Notes under the pieces: model-generated | Databases searched by the model: none | What the model was told of the DNA's origin: nothing | Seen by the model: only the letters and a program-made list of their open reading frames with translations | NCBI GenBank assembly: GCA_964396055.1 | Contig: CAYNDV010000007.1 | Location: 1 to 64,000, forward strand | Direction of reading: 5' to 3' | Length of the DNA: 64,000 bases | DNA from: CAYJPV01 sp964396055 | Lineage (GTDB): Bacteria > Acidobacteriota > Vicinamibacteria > Vicinamibacterales > JAKQTR01 | Part shown: one piece after another, positions 24,430-33,946 of the stretch | How the letters are laid out: each line of letters starts with the position of its first letter | Position numbering within the stretch: the stretch's first letter is position 1 | Made by a program: the position numbers and the translations under genes

Positions 24430-27395
24430 TGGTCCGCTTCGACGACGACCTTCTGCGTGTAGTCCTTGCCGTTGACGGTCAGTTTCACGAGGTACGTACC
24501 GGGCTCGACGGCCGGCCCGAGCGCCTGGCCGCCGCGGCCGCCGCCAGCCGGCTGGTTGGCCGGCCGCACGGGCGTGGCGCCTCGCAGGTTCCACGCGACG
24601 CGGTTCAGCCCGGCCTCCTTCGTGGCCTCGAGCTCGCGAACGACCTTGCCGGTGACGTCCGTGATCGTCAGCTTCACGTCCCCCGCCGGAGCGGCCTTCA
24701 GGTAGTAGCTGATGGCCGTGCCGGGCGCCGGGTTCTCGCCGCGGAAGTGCTTGTTGCCCCCGACGGTGATGCTCTGCGTGATGTCCGTTCGCCACTGGAC
24801 GCCCGGCCGCGGCGCGAACAGCGTGACGTCCGCCTTGCGCACCTCGTCGGTCAACTGCTGGAGCGCCGAGATGTCGTCGGCAATCCAGATGCTCCGGCCG
24901 TGCGTGCCGATGATCAGGTCGTTGTCGCGCGGGTGCACCAGGATGTCGTTGATCGGCACCACCGGCAGCCCCGTCATGAACCGCTTCCACTCCTTGCCCG
25001 CGTCCAGCGACACGTACAAGCCGTACTCGTTGCCCACGTAGAGCAGGGTGCGGTTCTTCGGATCCTCCCGCACGACGCTGACGTGGCCCGACGGCAGGTT
25101 CGCCGCAATCGAGGCCCACGTCCTGCCGTAGTCCTTCGTCACGAAGACGTACGGCTTGTGGTCGTTGGTCCGGTGCGCGTCGATCGATACGTACGCCGTG
25201 CCGGCGTCGAAGGCGGAAGCGTGCACGCGCGAGACGTGGGCGCCCGCGGGCGCGCCGGTGATGTTGTCGTACACGTTGGTGAACGTGTCGCCGCCATCGC
25301 GGCTCACCTGGAGGTTGCCGTCGTTGGTGCCGGCCCACACGATGCCCGGCACGACCGGCGACTCGGACACCGTCGTGATGACGCTCGTGGTGCCGACGCC
25401 GTCGTGCTTGGACGCCATCGGGGCGTCCCCGGCGACGCCCATGATCGGCGTGGTGAAGCGGCTCAGGTTCCTCGTCAGATCCGCGGACATCGTCCACGTG
25501 TCGCCGCGGTTGAGCGACTTGAACAGCCGGTTCCCGCCCACCCAGACGATGCGCGGGTTGTGCGGCGAGAGGATCGTGGGCGTGTTCCAGAAGAACCGGA
25601 ACACCTCGCCCGCCGGCGGCTCGGGCACCACGTTGGACGCGGTGGCAGGCGCCTGCATGCCGAACTGCGCCGCCATCTGCGCCAGCTGCTGCGGGCTGGG
25701 CCCCTGCCCCGCCGCCCGCGGCGCGCGCGGCCGGATCGAGACGGTCCGCCCGGTGGCGAGATCGAGGCGGTTCACGTTGCCGTCCTGCGACTCGGCGAAG
25801 ACCACCGTCCAGTCCGTCGGATCCTGCTGCGTGTAGAAGCCGTCACCGCCGCCCACCCGGTACCAGTCGGAGTTGAGGAGGCCGACGGTGCTCCGCTTGG
25901 CGCTCGGGCCGCACCACGATCCGTTGTCCTGCAGGCCGCCACAGACGAAGTACGGCTTCCGCATGTCGGCGCTGATCGCGTAGAACTGCCCGACGGCGTG
26001 CGTGTTCACGAAGTCCCACGTGTCGCCGCCGTCGTAGCTCACGTTGAGCCCGCCGTCGGTGCCGTACATGACGTGCTTCGAGTTCTGCGGATCGACCCAG
26101 ATGGCGTGGTTGTCGCTGTGGGCCAGGTTCTGCAGGGTCCGGAAGGTCCGGCCCCCGTCGGTCGACTTGAACGCCGGCGCCCCGCCCAGGTAGACGGTCT
26201 CGGGGTCGTTCGGGTCCACGCGGATCTTGCTGTAGTACATCGGCCGGTCGTTGGTGTTGCTCACCACCCTCCACGTCCGGCCCCCGTCATCCGAGCGCCA
26301 CACGCCGCTGCGCTTCGGGTCGGGCGCCGCCGGCGCGGCCGGCTGTCCGGGCTGTCCCGGCTGCCCGGGTCGCGCGGCCCCCGCAGCCGCCTGGCCGCCG
26401 CCAAACCCCTGCCCTGGCTGGACGGGTTTCCCGTCGGCCGTCACGTTGCCGCCCGTGCCGGCGCTCGGGCCGACCTCCACCTGCGCGTAGACCACGTTCG
26501 GCCTGGTGCGGCACAGGTCCACGCCGATGCGGCCGAGGATGCCGCCGCCGTCGGGAAACCCGTTCCCGACGATCCGGGCCCAGGTCTTCCCGCCGTTCGT
26601 CGTCTTCCACAAGCCGCTGCCCGGGCCGCCGCCGTTGAACCCGTGGGGCGTGCGGCGGCGCTGGTACGACGCGGCAAACAGCACGTCGGGGTTCTTCGGA
26701 TCCATCGCCACGTCGATGAACCCGGTGTCCTCGTTGACGAAGTTGGTGTTGACCCACGTCTTCCCGCCGTCGGTCGTCTTGTAGAGGCCGCGCTCCTTGT
26801 TCGGGCCGAACAGGTGCCCGACGGCGGCCACGTAGGCGATGTTCGGATTGGTGGGGTGCACGGCGACGCGGCCGATGGACTGCGTCTCGCGCAGGCCCAT
26901 GTAGACGAATGTCTTGCCCGCGTCGGTCGTCTTGTACACCCCGTCGCCGAACGACGAACTCTGGCGGTTGTTCGGCTCGCCCGTGCCGACGTAGATGACG
27001 TTCGGGTCGGACGGCGCGATCGCCATGTCGCCGATCGAGTGGGTCGGATAGGTGTCGAAGATCGGCGTGAACGTCGTACCGTTGTTGACGGTCTTCCAGA
27101 TGCCGCCGGTCGCGTAGCCGACGTAATACGTGGACGGGTTGCCCTCGACCACCGCAATGTCGTCGATGCGGCCGGCCATGTTGGCCGGCCCGATCGAGCG
27201 CCACCGGTACGTCCTGAGGTCGGCGTCGGTCGACGCGTTGATGGGCGGCGGCGCGGGCGGCGGTGCGGGCTGGGCCGCCACCACGGGCGCCGCGGGCGCC
27301 GGCGCCGGCGCCTGGGCCGCGACGCGGCCGGACGCAAACAGGGCCACGCCCGCGGCGAGGCCGGCAAGAACGGTCAGACGCAGGGCTGTCCTCAT
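24426..27395 (-). CDS. Exported VPS10/sortilin-type BNR-repeat protein (glycosyl-hydrolase-like)
   Basis: A 989-residue exported protein. The signal peptide covers about 1-28, followed by an Ala/Pro linker (30-52). Residues about 60-800 carry many propeller blades with the Asp-box pattern: GIWKTVNNGTTF, GLYKTTDGGKTW, GVWRSDDGGRTW, LQVSRDGGDTF, GLYVSLDAGKEWK. The last 150 residues form a beta domain (VKLTITDVTGKVVRELEATK) that resembles FlgD-like Ig folds of secreted proteins. Such proteins are annotated as VPS10/BNR glycosyl hydrolases, but activity is rarely shown, and no sialidase active-site set is evident. It is probably periplasmic or cell-surface. The gene ends in a palindromic repeat. 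Confidence 0.85.
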   Translation of the reverse strand: MRTALRLTVLAGLAAGVALFASGRVAAQAPAPAPAAPVVAAQPAPPPAPPPINASTDADLRTYRWRSIGPANMAGRIDDIAVVEGNPSTYYVGYATGGIWKTVNNGTTFTPIFDTYPTHSIGDMAIAPSDPNVIYVGTGEPNNRQSSSFGDGVYKTTDAGKTFVYMGLRETQSIGRVAVHPTNPNIAYVAAVGHLFGPNKERGLYKTTDGGKTWVNTNFVNEDTGFIDVAMDPKNPDVLFAASYQRRRTPHGFNGGGPGSGLWKTTNGGKTWARIVGNGFPDGGGILGRIGVDLCRTRPNVVYAQVEVGPSAGTGGNVTADGKPVQPGQGFGGGQAAAGAARPGQPGQPGQPAAPAAPDPKRSGVWRSDDGGRTWRVVSNTNDRPMYYSKIRVDPNDPETVYLGGAPAFKSTDGGRTFRTLQNLAHSDNHAIWVDPQNSKHVMYGTDGGLNVSYDGGDTWDFVNTHAVGQFYAISADMRKPYFVCGGLQDNGSWCGPSAKRSTVGLLNSDWYRVGGGDGFYTQQDPTDWTVVFAESQDGNVNRLDLATGRTVSIRPRAPRAAGQGPSPQQLAQMAAQFGMQAPATASNVVPEPPAGEVFRFFWNTPTILSPHNPRIVWVGGNRLFKSLNRGDTWTMSADLTRNLSRFTTPIMGVAGDAPMASKHDGVGTTSVITTVSESPVVPGIVWAGTNDGNLQVSRDGGDTFTNVYDNITGAPAGAHVSRVHASAFDAGTAYVSIDAHRTNDHKPYVFVTKDYGRTWASIAANLPSGHVSVVREDPKNRTLLYVGNEYGLYVSLDAGKEWKRFMTGLPVVPINDILVHPRDNDLIIGTHGRSIWIADDISALQQLTDEVRKADVTLFAPRPGVQWRTDITQSITVGGNKHFRGENPAPGTAISYYLKAAPAGDVKLTITDVTGKVVRELEATKEAGLNRVAWNLRGATPVRPANQPAGGGRGGQALGPAVEPGTYLVKLTVNGKDYTQKVVVEADQ

Positions 27396-27519
27396 GGTCG
27401 GTCTGTCCTCCCCACAGATGAACCGGCGAGACGGAAACGAACGGATCGGGCTGCATTACGACCACCCGGCCCCGGCCGTTTCAGCGCCGGCCGGCTACGG
27501 GCACCCGACGGGCGAATGG

Positions 27520-27525
27520 TAGACT
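27520..27525 (+). promoter_or_regulatory. Putative -10 box TAGACT before the MFS gene
   Basis: TAGACT is followed by 9 bases and then ATG 27535, with no Shine-Dalgarno between. Consistent with a leader of only a few bases. Confidence 0.35.
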
Positions 27526-27534
27526 GATCGGCCG

Positions 27535-28692
27535 ATGTCCGTCACGCGAGAACCGCTGTTCACGCCCCGCTTCTTCCTGATGTGCGGGTTCACGTTCACG
27601 GTCTTCGTCTCGGCGTTCCAGCTGTTTCCCACCGCCCCGTTCCAGATCCGGCACCTGGGCGGCAGCACGTTCGCCTCGGGCCTGTTCCTCGCCTTCCTCA
27701 CCTTCGCGTCGGCCTGCACCGCACCGTTCACCGGGTCGCTGGCGGACCGGGCAGGCCTGCGCCGCACGCTCATCATCAGCGGCGTGGCGCTCACCCTCTG
27801 CTCGCTGGGCTACGCGGTGATCCCCGACTACCGCGTGATGCTGGGCCTCACGTTCGTGCACGGCGCCTTCTGGTCGGGGCTGCTCACGGCCTCGTCGGCC
27901 TACACCACTTCGTTCCTGCCCGTGTCGCGCCGCGCAGAGGGCATCGGGTACTGGGGCCTGGCGTCGGTCATTGCGGTGGGCGTGGCCCCGACGCTGGGCT
28001 TCGCGATCTACCGGCTGGGCTGGGTGGCGCTCACCCTGGCCACGGCCCTGCTGAACGCGGTGATGACCGTCATCGCGTGGCGCCTCCCGCCCGAACACGT
28101 CCACCGCCACCCGGGGGCCGCGCGCCGGGGCCCAATCCTCGAGTGGCGCGTCCTGGTGCTGTCGGGCACGCTCTTCCTCTACTCGTTCGCCTACGGCGGC
28201 ATCACCAGCTTCGCGGCCATGTACGCCGAGGCCAACGGCGTCACGCCCACCGCCATCTACCTGGCGGTACTCTCGGCGGCCATCCTGGTCACCCGCCCGT
28301 TTTCGGGCACGCTCGCCGACCGGATCGGCTACGTGCGGGTGCTGGTGCCGTGCCTGGCGCTCATCTCGGTGGGCCTGGCCATCCTCACGCTCGGGGGCGC
28401 CCGCCACTGGCAGGCGTTGTCGGCGGCGGTCTTCGGCGTCGGTTTCGGCTCGGCGTACCCGATCTACGCCGCGTACATGCTGGACCGGGTGGACGACAAG
28501 CGGCGCGGCGCGGCGTTCGGGGCCATCATCGCGGCGTTTGACACGGGCATCGGCACCGGGTCGCTGGCCACGGGCTGGCTGATCCAGCACCACGGCTACC
28601 GGGTGGCCTTCGCCATCGGCGCGGCCATCTCCGCGATGGCGATCCCGTACTTCTTCAGTGTGAGGCGGGTGCTGCCGGAACGGACGGTGTAA
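27535..28692 (+). CDS. MFS transporter
   Basis: A 385-residue, 12-helix major facilitator. The loop between helices 2 and 3 reads TGSLADRAGLRRT, the family G-x-L-(A/S)-D-R-x-G-R-R motif, and its echo SGTLADRIGYVRV lies in the second half. Drug, sugar or metabolite export is possible; no substrate motif stands out. The 3' end overlaps the convergent symporter gene by 38 bp. Confidence 0.88.
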   Translation: MSVTREPLFTPRFFLMCGFTFTVFVSAFQLFPTAPFQIRHLGGSTFASGLFLAFLTFASACTAPFTGSLADRAGLRRTLIISGVALTLCSLGYAVIPDYRVMLGLTFVHGAFWSGLLTASSAYTTSFLPVSRRAEGIGYWGLASVIAVGVAPTLGFAIYRLGWVALTLATALLNAVMTVIAWRLPPEHVHRHPGAARRGPILEWRVLVLSGTLFLYSFAYGGITSFAAMYAEANGVTPTAIYLAVLSAAILVTRPFSGTLADRIGYVRVLVPCLALISVGLAILTLGGARHWQALSAAVFGVGFGSAYPIYAAYMLDRVDDKRRGAAFGAIIAAFDTGIGTGSLATGWLIQHHGYRVAFAIGAAISAMAIPYFFSVRRVLPERTV

Positions 28693-29917
28693 CGCGGGCG
28701 CCGCGGCCCAGAATCGCGGCGCCCGCCATCCATCCCACCACGTTCGACGTCGTGCGGAACATGTCGGGAATGGTGTCGACGCCCATGAGCAGGGCGATGC
28801 CTTCGACGGGCAGCCCCACCGACGTCAGCACGGGCGCCAGCACGATGATCGCGCCGGCCGGGATGCCGGGCACCGTCAGCGTCGTGAGCAGGACCGACAG
28901 GATGACGGTCCCCATCTGCGCCGCCGCGAGGTCGACGGCGTAGAGCCTGGCGACGAAGAGCACGGCCAGCACCTGCGCCATCGCCGCCCCGGTGCGGAAC
29001 ATCGCGGCCGCCAGCGGCAGGTACACCTGCGGCAGTTCCTCCGGCAGCCGCAGCTGGCGCATGCCGTCCATGGTGGCCGGCAGGGCCGCCAGCGACGACC
29101 GCGACGCGAACGCCACGGCCACGGCGGGCGCGGACGCCCGCACGAACGCACCGAGTGACTGGCGCCCCGCGACCACGGCCACGCCATAGAGCGCCGCGAT
29201 GAACACGGCGCTGATGCCCGACATCACGACGATGTAGAACACGAGGGCGCCGGCGGCGCCGACTCCCATCTTCGCGCCCAGCGGCAGCGCCAGGGCGGCC
29301 ACCCCGACCGGCGCCGCCCGGAGCACCCAGCCCACGAGCACGACCATGGCATCCGCCACGGCGCGCAGCACCTGCAGCGTGGTCTCGCGTGCCGCGGCCT
29401 GCACGCGCGCCAGCGCGAGGCCCGCGCCAAGCGAAAACACGATGAGCGGCAGGATGGCGCCGTCGGCGGCAGCCCGGAACGGGTTGGCGGGCACCAGGTC
29501 CACCACCCATTGCGCCAGGCCCGGTATGCGCGCGGCCTGGGAGGCCACATCCACGCTCCGCACGTCAGCGCGCAACGCCGCGGCCACGGCCGGGTCGATC
29601 TCGAGGGTGGCAAACAGCGGGTACCCGGCAACTGCGGCCCAGATGGCCGCCACGGCGATGCCCGCGAGGAACAGGGCCACGGCCCGCACGCCCACGCGCC
29701 CCACGGCGGTCGCGTCCCGCAGCGAGGCCACGCCAAGCACGAGGCTGGCGCAGACCAGCGGGATCACCGTCATCCGGATCGCGTTCACGAACAGGACGCC
29801 CACGGGCTCCACGGCGCCCGGCAACACCGCCAGCCACGAGGCGGGCGCAGCGGACGCCGCCAGGCCGAGCCCCAGTCCGATCAGCAGACCGAGCAGAACC
29901 TGCGCCGTGTAGGGCAT
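28655..29917 (-). CDS. Dicarboxylate/amino acid:cation symporter (SDF family)
   Basis: A sodium- or proton-coupled importer of dicarboxylates or acidic amino acids (DAACS family, as GltP and DctA), 420 residues from ATG 29917. Features: VEPVGVLFVNAIRMTVIPLV early, the serine-rich hairpin (VAFASRSSLAALPATM), the re-entrant loop LTTLTVPGIPAGAIIVLAPVL, and MGVDTIPDMFRTTSNVVG carrying the conserved Asp and Asn of the substrate site. The usual SSSS is ASRSS here. ATG 29917 follows the phosphatase stop by 10 bp. A longer frame up to 29986 would overlap that gene. Confidence 0.88.
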   Translation of the reverse strand: MPYTAQVLLGLLIGLGLGLAASAAPASWLAVLPGAVEPVGVLFVNAIRMTVIPLVCASLVLGVASLRDATAVGRVGVRAVALFLAGIAVAAIWAAVAGYPLFATLEIDPAVAAALRADVRSVDVASQAARIPGLAQWVVDLVPANPFRAAADGAILPLIVFSLGAGLALARVQAAARETTLQVLRAVADAMVVLVGWVLRAAPVGVAALALPLGAKMGVGAAGALVFYIVVMSGISAVFIAALYGVAVVAGRQSLGAFVRASAPAVAVAFASRSSLAALPATMDGMRQLRLPEELPQVYLPLAAAMFRTGAAMAQVLAVLFVARLYAVDLAAAQMGTVILSVLLTTLTVPGIPAGAIIVLAPVLTSVGLPVEGIALLMGVDTIPDMFRTTSNVVGWMAGAAILGRGARVTPSVPAAPASH

Positions 29918-29927
29918 GGTCGTCGCG

Positions 29928-31646
29928 TCAGCGGGCCGAACGGACCCGCGGCAGCAGGGCGTCCACCAGCACCTCGCCGTCGGCACGCGGCAGCGTCACG
30001 CCGCACAGGAACGCCAGCGTCGGCGCGATGTCCGCCGGCGTGGCGCTGCGGAGGTACTCACCCGGCGCGATCCCGGCGCCGTAGAAGACCAGCGGCACCT
30101 GCTGGTCGTAGGCGTACGGCGCCCCGTGCCCGGTGCCGCCGGGCGACGACGCGGCGCTGTCGCTCGTGTACAGCCAGTTTGGCCGGTGCGCGATCACGAA
30201 GTCGCCGCTCCGGCCCGGATACCAGCTCAGGCGCGCCGCGCGGGCGTGCGGGTCGCCCGCCGCCGCGTGCGCATCGAGGCTCCCGGCGTGGTACGCCGCC
30301 GCCACACCCGGCACCGCCCGCAACGCCCGCACCACGGCGTCGGCCGCCGCGGCATTCGCCCGGACGGCGTCACTCACTGCGGGCTCGAGGTAGAGGTCGT
30401 TCCCCTGCTGACGCACCCTGGCGGTGGCCAGCCCCAGGGTCCGCTGCAGGGCGCGCTGCACGGCTTCCTGCGTCAGCGAGGTGCGCAGGCGCGCCGCGTC
30501 GAGCCCGATCGAGGCCGCACGCTCGGGAATCGACGCCACGCCGTGGTCGGCCGACAGGGCCACGACGTACCTGCCGCGGCCGACCTTGTTGTCCAGGTGG
30601 TCGAGCAGCCGGCCGATGGTGGCGTCGAGCCGGACGAGCATGTCCTGCACTTCGTGGCTGTGGGGCCCGAAGTCGTGGCCGACGATGTCGAGGGCGGAAA
30701 AACTGATCGCCAGAAAGTCCGTCGTGTCCCGCTGGCCCAGGCTCAGCGCATCGACGGCCGCTTCGCCCAGCCGGCCCAGGTACGCGTCCGACAGGGGACT
30801 CGAATCCCACGCCGTCTCCTCTTCATCGCCCGAGGCCGGACCGGTCAGGGCATGCGGGAAGGTCCGCGTCCGGAACGACGCCGGCTTCTCGCCGATCCCG
30901 TCATCCTCGAAGAGGTACCGGTCGGCTGCGAGCGCCCGGGTCCACGGCTGCGTCAACTCCGCGTCAATCGGGTTGGCCTTCGCGAACGCCGCGACAAACG
31001 GCACCGGTGCCTTCGTGTAGAACGACGACGTGACCGGCGCGCGCACCGACCCGTTGACCCACGTGACCGCGTCGGCACGCCGCCCCGCGAGCATGATGGC
31101 CGTCCGCTCCTTCAGCGACAGCGACACCACCCGGCCGGGCCCGGGCAACTGGGCCTGCAGTTCGTCGGCCAGGGTCGATACCTGCAACAGGCGGGGACTG
31201 TACGCCCCGGAGGCCTGGCCGCCGTAGCTGACCAGCGTCGCCGACGGATCATCCGCGCAGCGCACGGTCTTCCATTCGGTCGCGTCGAACCACGAGTTGC
31301 CGACGATGCCGTGCGTGCGCGGGAACGCGCCGGTGGCGATGGTGGCATGGCCCACGCAGGTGACGGTGTTGGCGTAGGGGTATGCCGCACGCGGGAACCG
31401 GGCACCGTCCCGGATCAGGCGCGCCAGCCCACGCGTCCACTGGTGCGCGTACCGCGCCACATAGTCCGCGCGCATCTGATCGACGACGAGGACGACCACG
31501 AGCCGGGGTGGAGCCGGGGCTGTGCCAGGCGCGCCCGCGTCGGGCCCGCCGCCGGCGGGCGCGGGCCGCTGCCGGGCCTGCCCGGTGAGGGCCACCACCA
31601 TCAGGATCGTCGAGAGTGCCAGGATCGTACGGCTGAGTCGTGCCAC
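29928..31646 (-). CDS. PafA-like alkaline phosphatase
   Basis: An exported phosphate monoesterase of the alkaline phosphatase superfamily, 572 residues. I start at GTG 31646, which has GAGGAG about 9 bases upstream; the GTG at 31664 has no such site. Signal peptide 1-24. Zinc and nucleophile elements: VVVLVVDQMRADY (D56), the Thr cluster in ANTVTCVGHATIATG, DIVGHDFGPHS, and SADHGVASIPER. The PafA-specific residues are present: Asn in GNSWFD and the Lys/Arg pair in SLKERTAIMLAGR. It should release phosphate from organic monoesters in the periplasm. It shares an operon with the symporter. Confidence 0.88.
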   Translation of the reverse strand: MARLSRTILALSTILMVVALTGQARQRPAPAGGGPDAGAPGTAPAPPRLVVVLVVDQMRADYVARYAHQWTRGLARLIRDGARFPRAAYPYANTVTCVGHATIATGAFPRTHGIVGNSWFDATEWKTVRCADDPSATLVSYGGQASGAYSPRLLQVSTLADELQAQLPGPGRVVSLSLKERTAIMLAGRRADAVTWVNGSVRAPVTSSFYTKAPVPFVAAFAKANPIDAELTQPWTRALAADRYLFEDDGIGEKPASFRTRTFPHALTGPASGDEEETAWDSSPLSDAYLGRLGEAAVDALSLGQRDTTDFLAISFSALDIVGHDFGPHSHEVQDMLVRLDATIGRLLDHLDNKVGRGRYVVALSADHGVASIPERAASIGLDAARLRTSLTQEAVQRALQRTLGLATARVRQQGNDLYLEPAVSDAVRANAAAADAVVRALRAVPGVAAAYHAGSLDAHAAAGDPHARAARLSWYPGRSGDFVIAHRPNWLYTSDSAASSPGGTGHGAPYAYDQQVPLVFYGAGIAPGEYLRSATPADIAPTLAFLCGVTLPRADGEVLVDALLPRVRSAR

Positions 31647-31706
31647 GGGTCGATGTCTCCTCACGCTCCCGCCTAGAGCGTTCCTTGATAGCTTACCCGC
31701 ATTCCC

Positions 31707-31755
31707 GCCTCCAGCCTCTAGCCTCTAGCCTCTAGCCTCTAGCCTCCAGCCCCTA
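31707..31755. repeat. 7-bp array, GCCTCTA units
   Basis: Seven units in phase: GCCTCCA, GCCTCTA four times, GCCTCCA, GCCCCTA. It is the inverted form of the CTAGAGG array at 24241. It fills the spacer between the divergent phosphatase and truA genes, and its last unit runs into TAGTAC, a possible -10 box for truA. Confidence 0.95.
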
Positions 31756-31769
31756 GTACGATGTCCCCC

Positions 31770-32555
31770 ATGCCCCGTTTCAAGCTCACGGTGGAGTACG
31801 CCGGCACGCGGTACAGCGGGTGGCAGATCCAGAAGAACGCCCGCACCGTGCAGGGCGAACTGGAGCGGGCCATCCACCTCGCCACCGGGCGCGCGGAGTT
31901 CGAGCTGTACGGCGCGGGCCGCACCGACGCCGGCGTGCACGCCCTCGGGCAGGTGGCGCACCTGCAGGTGGACACGCGGCTGGACGCGCCCACGCTGGTC
32001 TGGCGGATCAACGACGACCTGCCGGCCGACATCAACGTGCTGGATATCGTCCGCGCGCCGCAGGGGTTTCATGCGCGCCACGACGCGGTGGCGCGCAGCT
32101 ACGTCTACCAGATCAGCCGCCGCCGCAGCGCGTTCGCGAAGCCGTTCGTCTGGTGGGTGCGCGAAGATCTCCGGCTGGGCCCGATGCGCCAGGCCGCCGG
32201 GGCGTTTGTGGGGCTTCGGGACTTCCGGGCGTTCACGGCCGACGATCCCGCCGAGACGTCGACCAAGGTGCAGGTGGACCGCGTGGACCTGGTCGAGCAG
32301 GGCCCGCGTCTGCTGGTCCGGGTCGTCGGCTCGCACTTCCTTTGGCGGATGGTCCGGCGCATCGTCGGGGTGCTCGTGGCCGTGGGACGGCGGGAACTGC
32401 GCGCCGACGAGGTGCCGTCGCTGATTGCGTCGGATTCGCCGATTCCGGCCCAGCTCACGGCCCCATCGTCGGGGTTGTTCCTCGAACGTGTCTACTATCC
32501 GGGCGACGCGCTGCCGGGCCCTGACGAAACCCCTGCCGGTTTCACGGTCCTGTAG
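31770..32555 (+). CDS. truA: tRNA pseudouridine synthase A
   Basis: Makes pseudouridine at positions 38-40 of the tRNA anticodon arm. 261 residues, the usual length. Key sequence: MPRFKLTVEYAGTRYSGWQI at the start, catalytic Asp (D53) in GAGRTDAGVHALGQVAH, and FHARHDAVARSYVYQI. I use ATG 31770, the family start, rather than ATG 31761. A TAGTAC at 31754-31759 ends 10 bases before it and there is no Shine-Dalgarno. Confidence 0.93.
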   Translation: MPRFKLTVEYAGTRYSGWQIQKNARTVQGELERAIHLATGRAEFELYGAGRTDAGVHALGQVAHLQVDTRLDAPTLVWRINDDLPADINVLDIVRAPQGFHARHDAVARSYVYQISRRRSAFAKPFVWWVREDLRLGPMRQAAGAFVGLRDFRAFTADDPAETSTKVQVDRVDLVEQGPRLLVRVVGSHFLWRMVRRIVGVLVAVGRRELRADEVPSLIASDSPIPAQLTAPSSGLFLERVYYPGDALPGPDETPAGFTVL

Positions 32556-32719
32556 GGCGCGAATCCTGGCGATCCGAGTGGTCAAGCCACCAGGGCCGCG
32601 CCGCGCCCCGCGCCGCTAGCCGCCGACCGTGACAAGCAGGTAGACTGGAATCCGCCCCTCGTTCCGCAGCCAGGCCGCGCCCGGCGCGGCTGCCTGCCCG
32701 TCACTTGCTCGAGGCCATC

Positions 32720-33946
32720 ATGGATACACTCTGGGCGCAGCGGTTCGCACAGCGGACGCAGCGCATGAAGAGCTCGGCGGTGCGCGAACTGCTGAAGCTC
32801 ACCGAACAGCCCGACGTCATCTCGTTCGCCGGCGGCCTGCCCGCGCCGGAGGTCTTCCCCACGGAACGGTTCGAAGCGGCGATGCGCACGGTGATGCAGA
32901 CGCTGGGCGCGCGCGCGCTGCAGTACAGCACCACCGAGGGGTACCGTCCGCTGCGCGAACTCATCGCCGAGCGATCGTCGCGGTACGGCATCCGCGTGGA
33001 ACCGGACAACGTGCTCATCACGAACGGGTCGCAGCAGGCGCTCGACCTGATCGGCAAGGTCTTCCTGAACCCCGGCGACCACGTGATGGTGGAGCGGCCC
33101 ACGTATCTCGGCGCGCTTCAGGCGTGGAACGCGTACCAGACCGAGTACATCACGGCCGACACGGACCTCGACGGCTACGTGGTCGAGTCCGTGCGCGACC
33201 GCATGCGCTGCGGCCCGAAGTTCGTCTACGCGCTGCCGAACTTCCAGAATCCGAGCGGCATCACGCTGTCGCTCGAGCGGCGCCGCGCGCTGCTCGAAGT
33301 GGCCGACCACTACGGCGTGCCGATTCTCGAGGACGACCCGTACGGCCAGCTGCGCTACGAGGGCGAGCACCTGCCCTCCATCGTCACGCTGGATTCGCAG
33401 TTCCGCTCGACCAACGGCACGCAGTACAGCGGCAACGTCATCTACCTGAGCACGTTCTCGAAGACGCTGGCGCCGGGCGTCCGCCTGGGCTGGATCATTG
33501 CCCCGGTCGAGGTGATTCAGAAGCTGGTGCAGGCGAAGCAGGGCGCCGATCTGCACACCGGCACGCTCAACCAGATGCTGGCCTACGAGGTGGCGTCGGG
33601 CGGGTTCCTCGACCAGCACGTGAAGCACATCCGCGCGGTGTACCGGGAACGGCGCGACGCGATGCTCGACGCGCTCCAGCGTCACTTCCCGGACGGCGTC
33701 ACCTGGACGCGGCCGCAGGGCGGGCTGTTCCTGTGGCTCACGTTTCCCGAGGGCATGGATGCCGCCGAGATCCTGACGGCCGCCGTCGCCCGGAAGGTGG
33801 CGTTTGTCCCGGGCACGTCGTTCTTCGCCGACGGCGGCGGACGCAACACGGCCCGGTTGAACTTCTCGAACGCCAGCCCGGAGCTCATCGAGGACGGCGT
33901 GAAGCGCCTGGCCGACTGCCTCAAGGATCTGCTGCGCCGGCGCTGA
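32720..33946 (+). CDS. PLP-dependent class I/II aminotransferase (LysN/MocR-like)
   Basis: A 408-residue cytoplasmic aminotransferase. It starts MDTLWAQRFAQRTQRMKSSA and has ISFAGGLPAPEVFP, typical of the 2-aminoadipate/aromatic aminotransferase group. PLP lysine is K248 in STFSKTLAPGVRLGW; NFQNPSGITLS and ILEDDPYGQLRY hold ring-binding Asn and Asp. ATG 32720 has GAGG 7 bases upstream; the TTG at 32705 is unlikely. The spacer before it contains an imperfect GC hairpin (GCAGCC...GGCTGC). The 3' end overlaps the convergent DUF2878 gene by 26 bp. Exact substrate unknown. Confidence 0.88.
   Translation: MDTLWAQRFAQRTQRMKSSAVRELLKLTEQPDVISFAGGLPAPEVFPTERFEAAMRTVMQTLGARALQYSTTEGYRPLRELIAERSSRYGIRVEPDNVLITNGSQQALDLIGKVFLNPGDHVMVERPTYLGALQAWNAYQTEYITADTDLDGYVVESVRDRMRCGPKFVYALPNFQNPSGITLSLERRRALLEVADHYGVPILEDDPYGQLRYEGEHLPSIVTLDSQFRSTNGTQYSGNVIYLSTFSKTLAPGVRLGWIIAPVEVIQKLVQAKQGADLHTGTLNQMLAYEVASGGFLDQHVKHIRAVYRERRDAMLDALQRHFPDGVTWTRPQGGLFLWLTFPEGMDAAEILTAAVARKVAFVPGTSFFADGGGRNTARLNFSNASPELIEDGVKRLADCLKDLLRRR

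Noticed and set aside
24747..27527. 926-residue plus-strand frame antisense to the VPS10-like gene
   Set aside because: Mirror of the repetitive BNR coding; no signal, domain or ribosome site.
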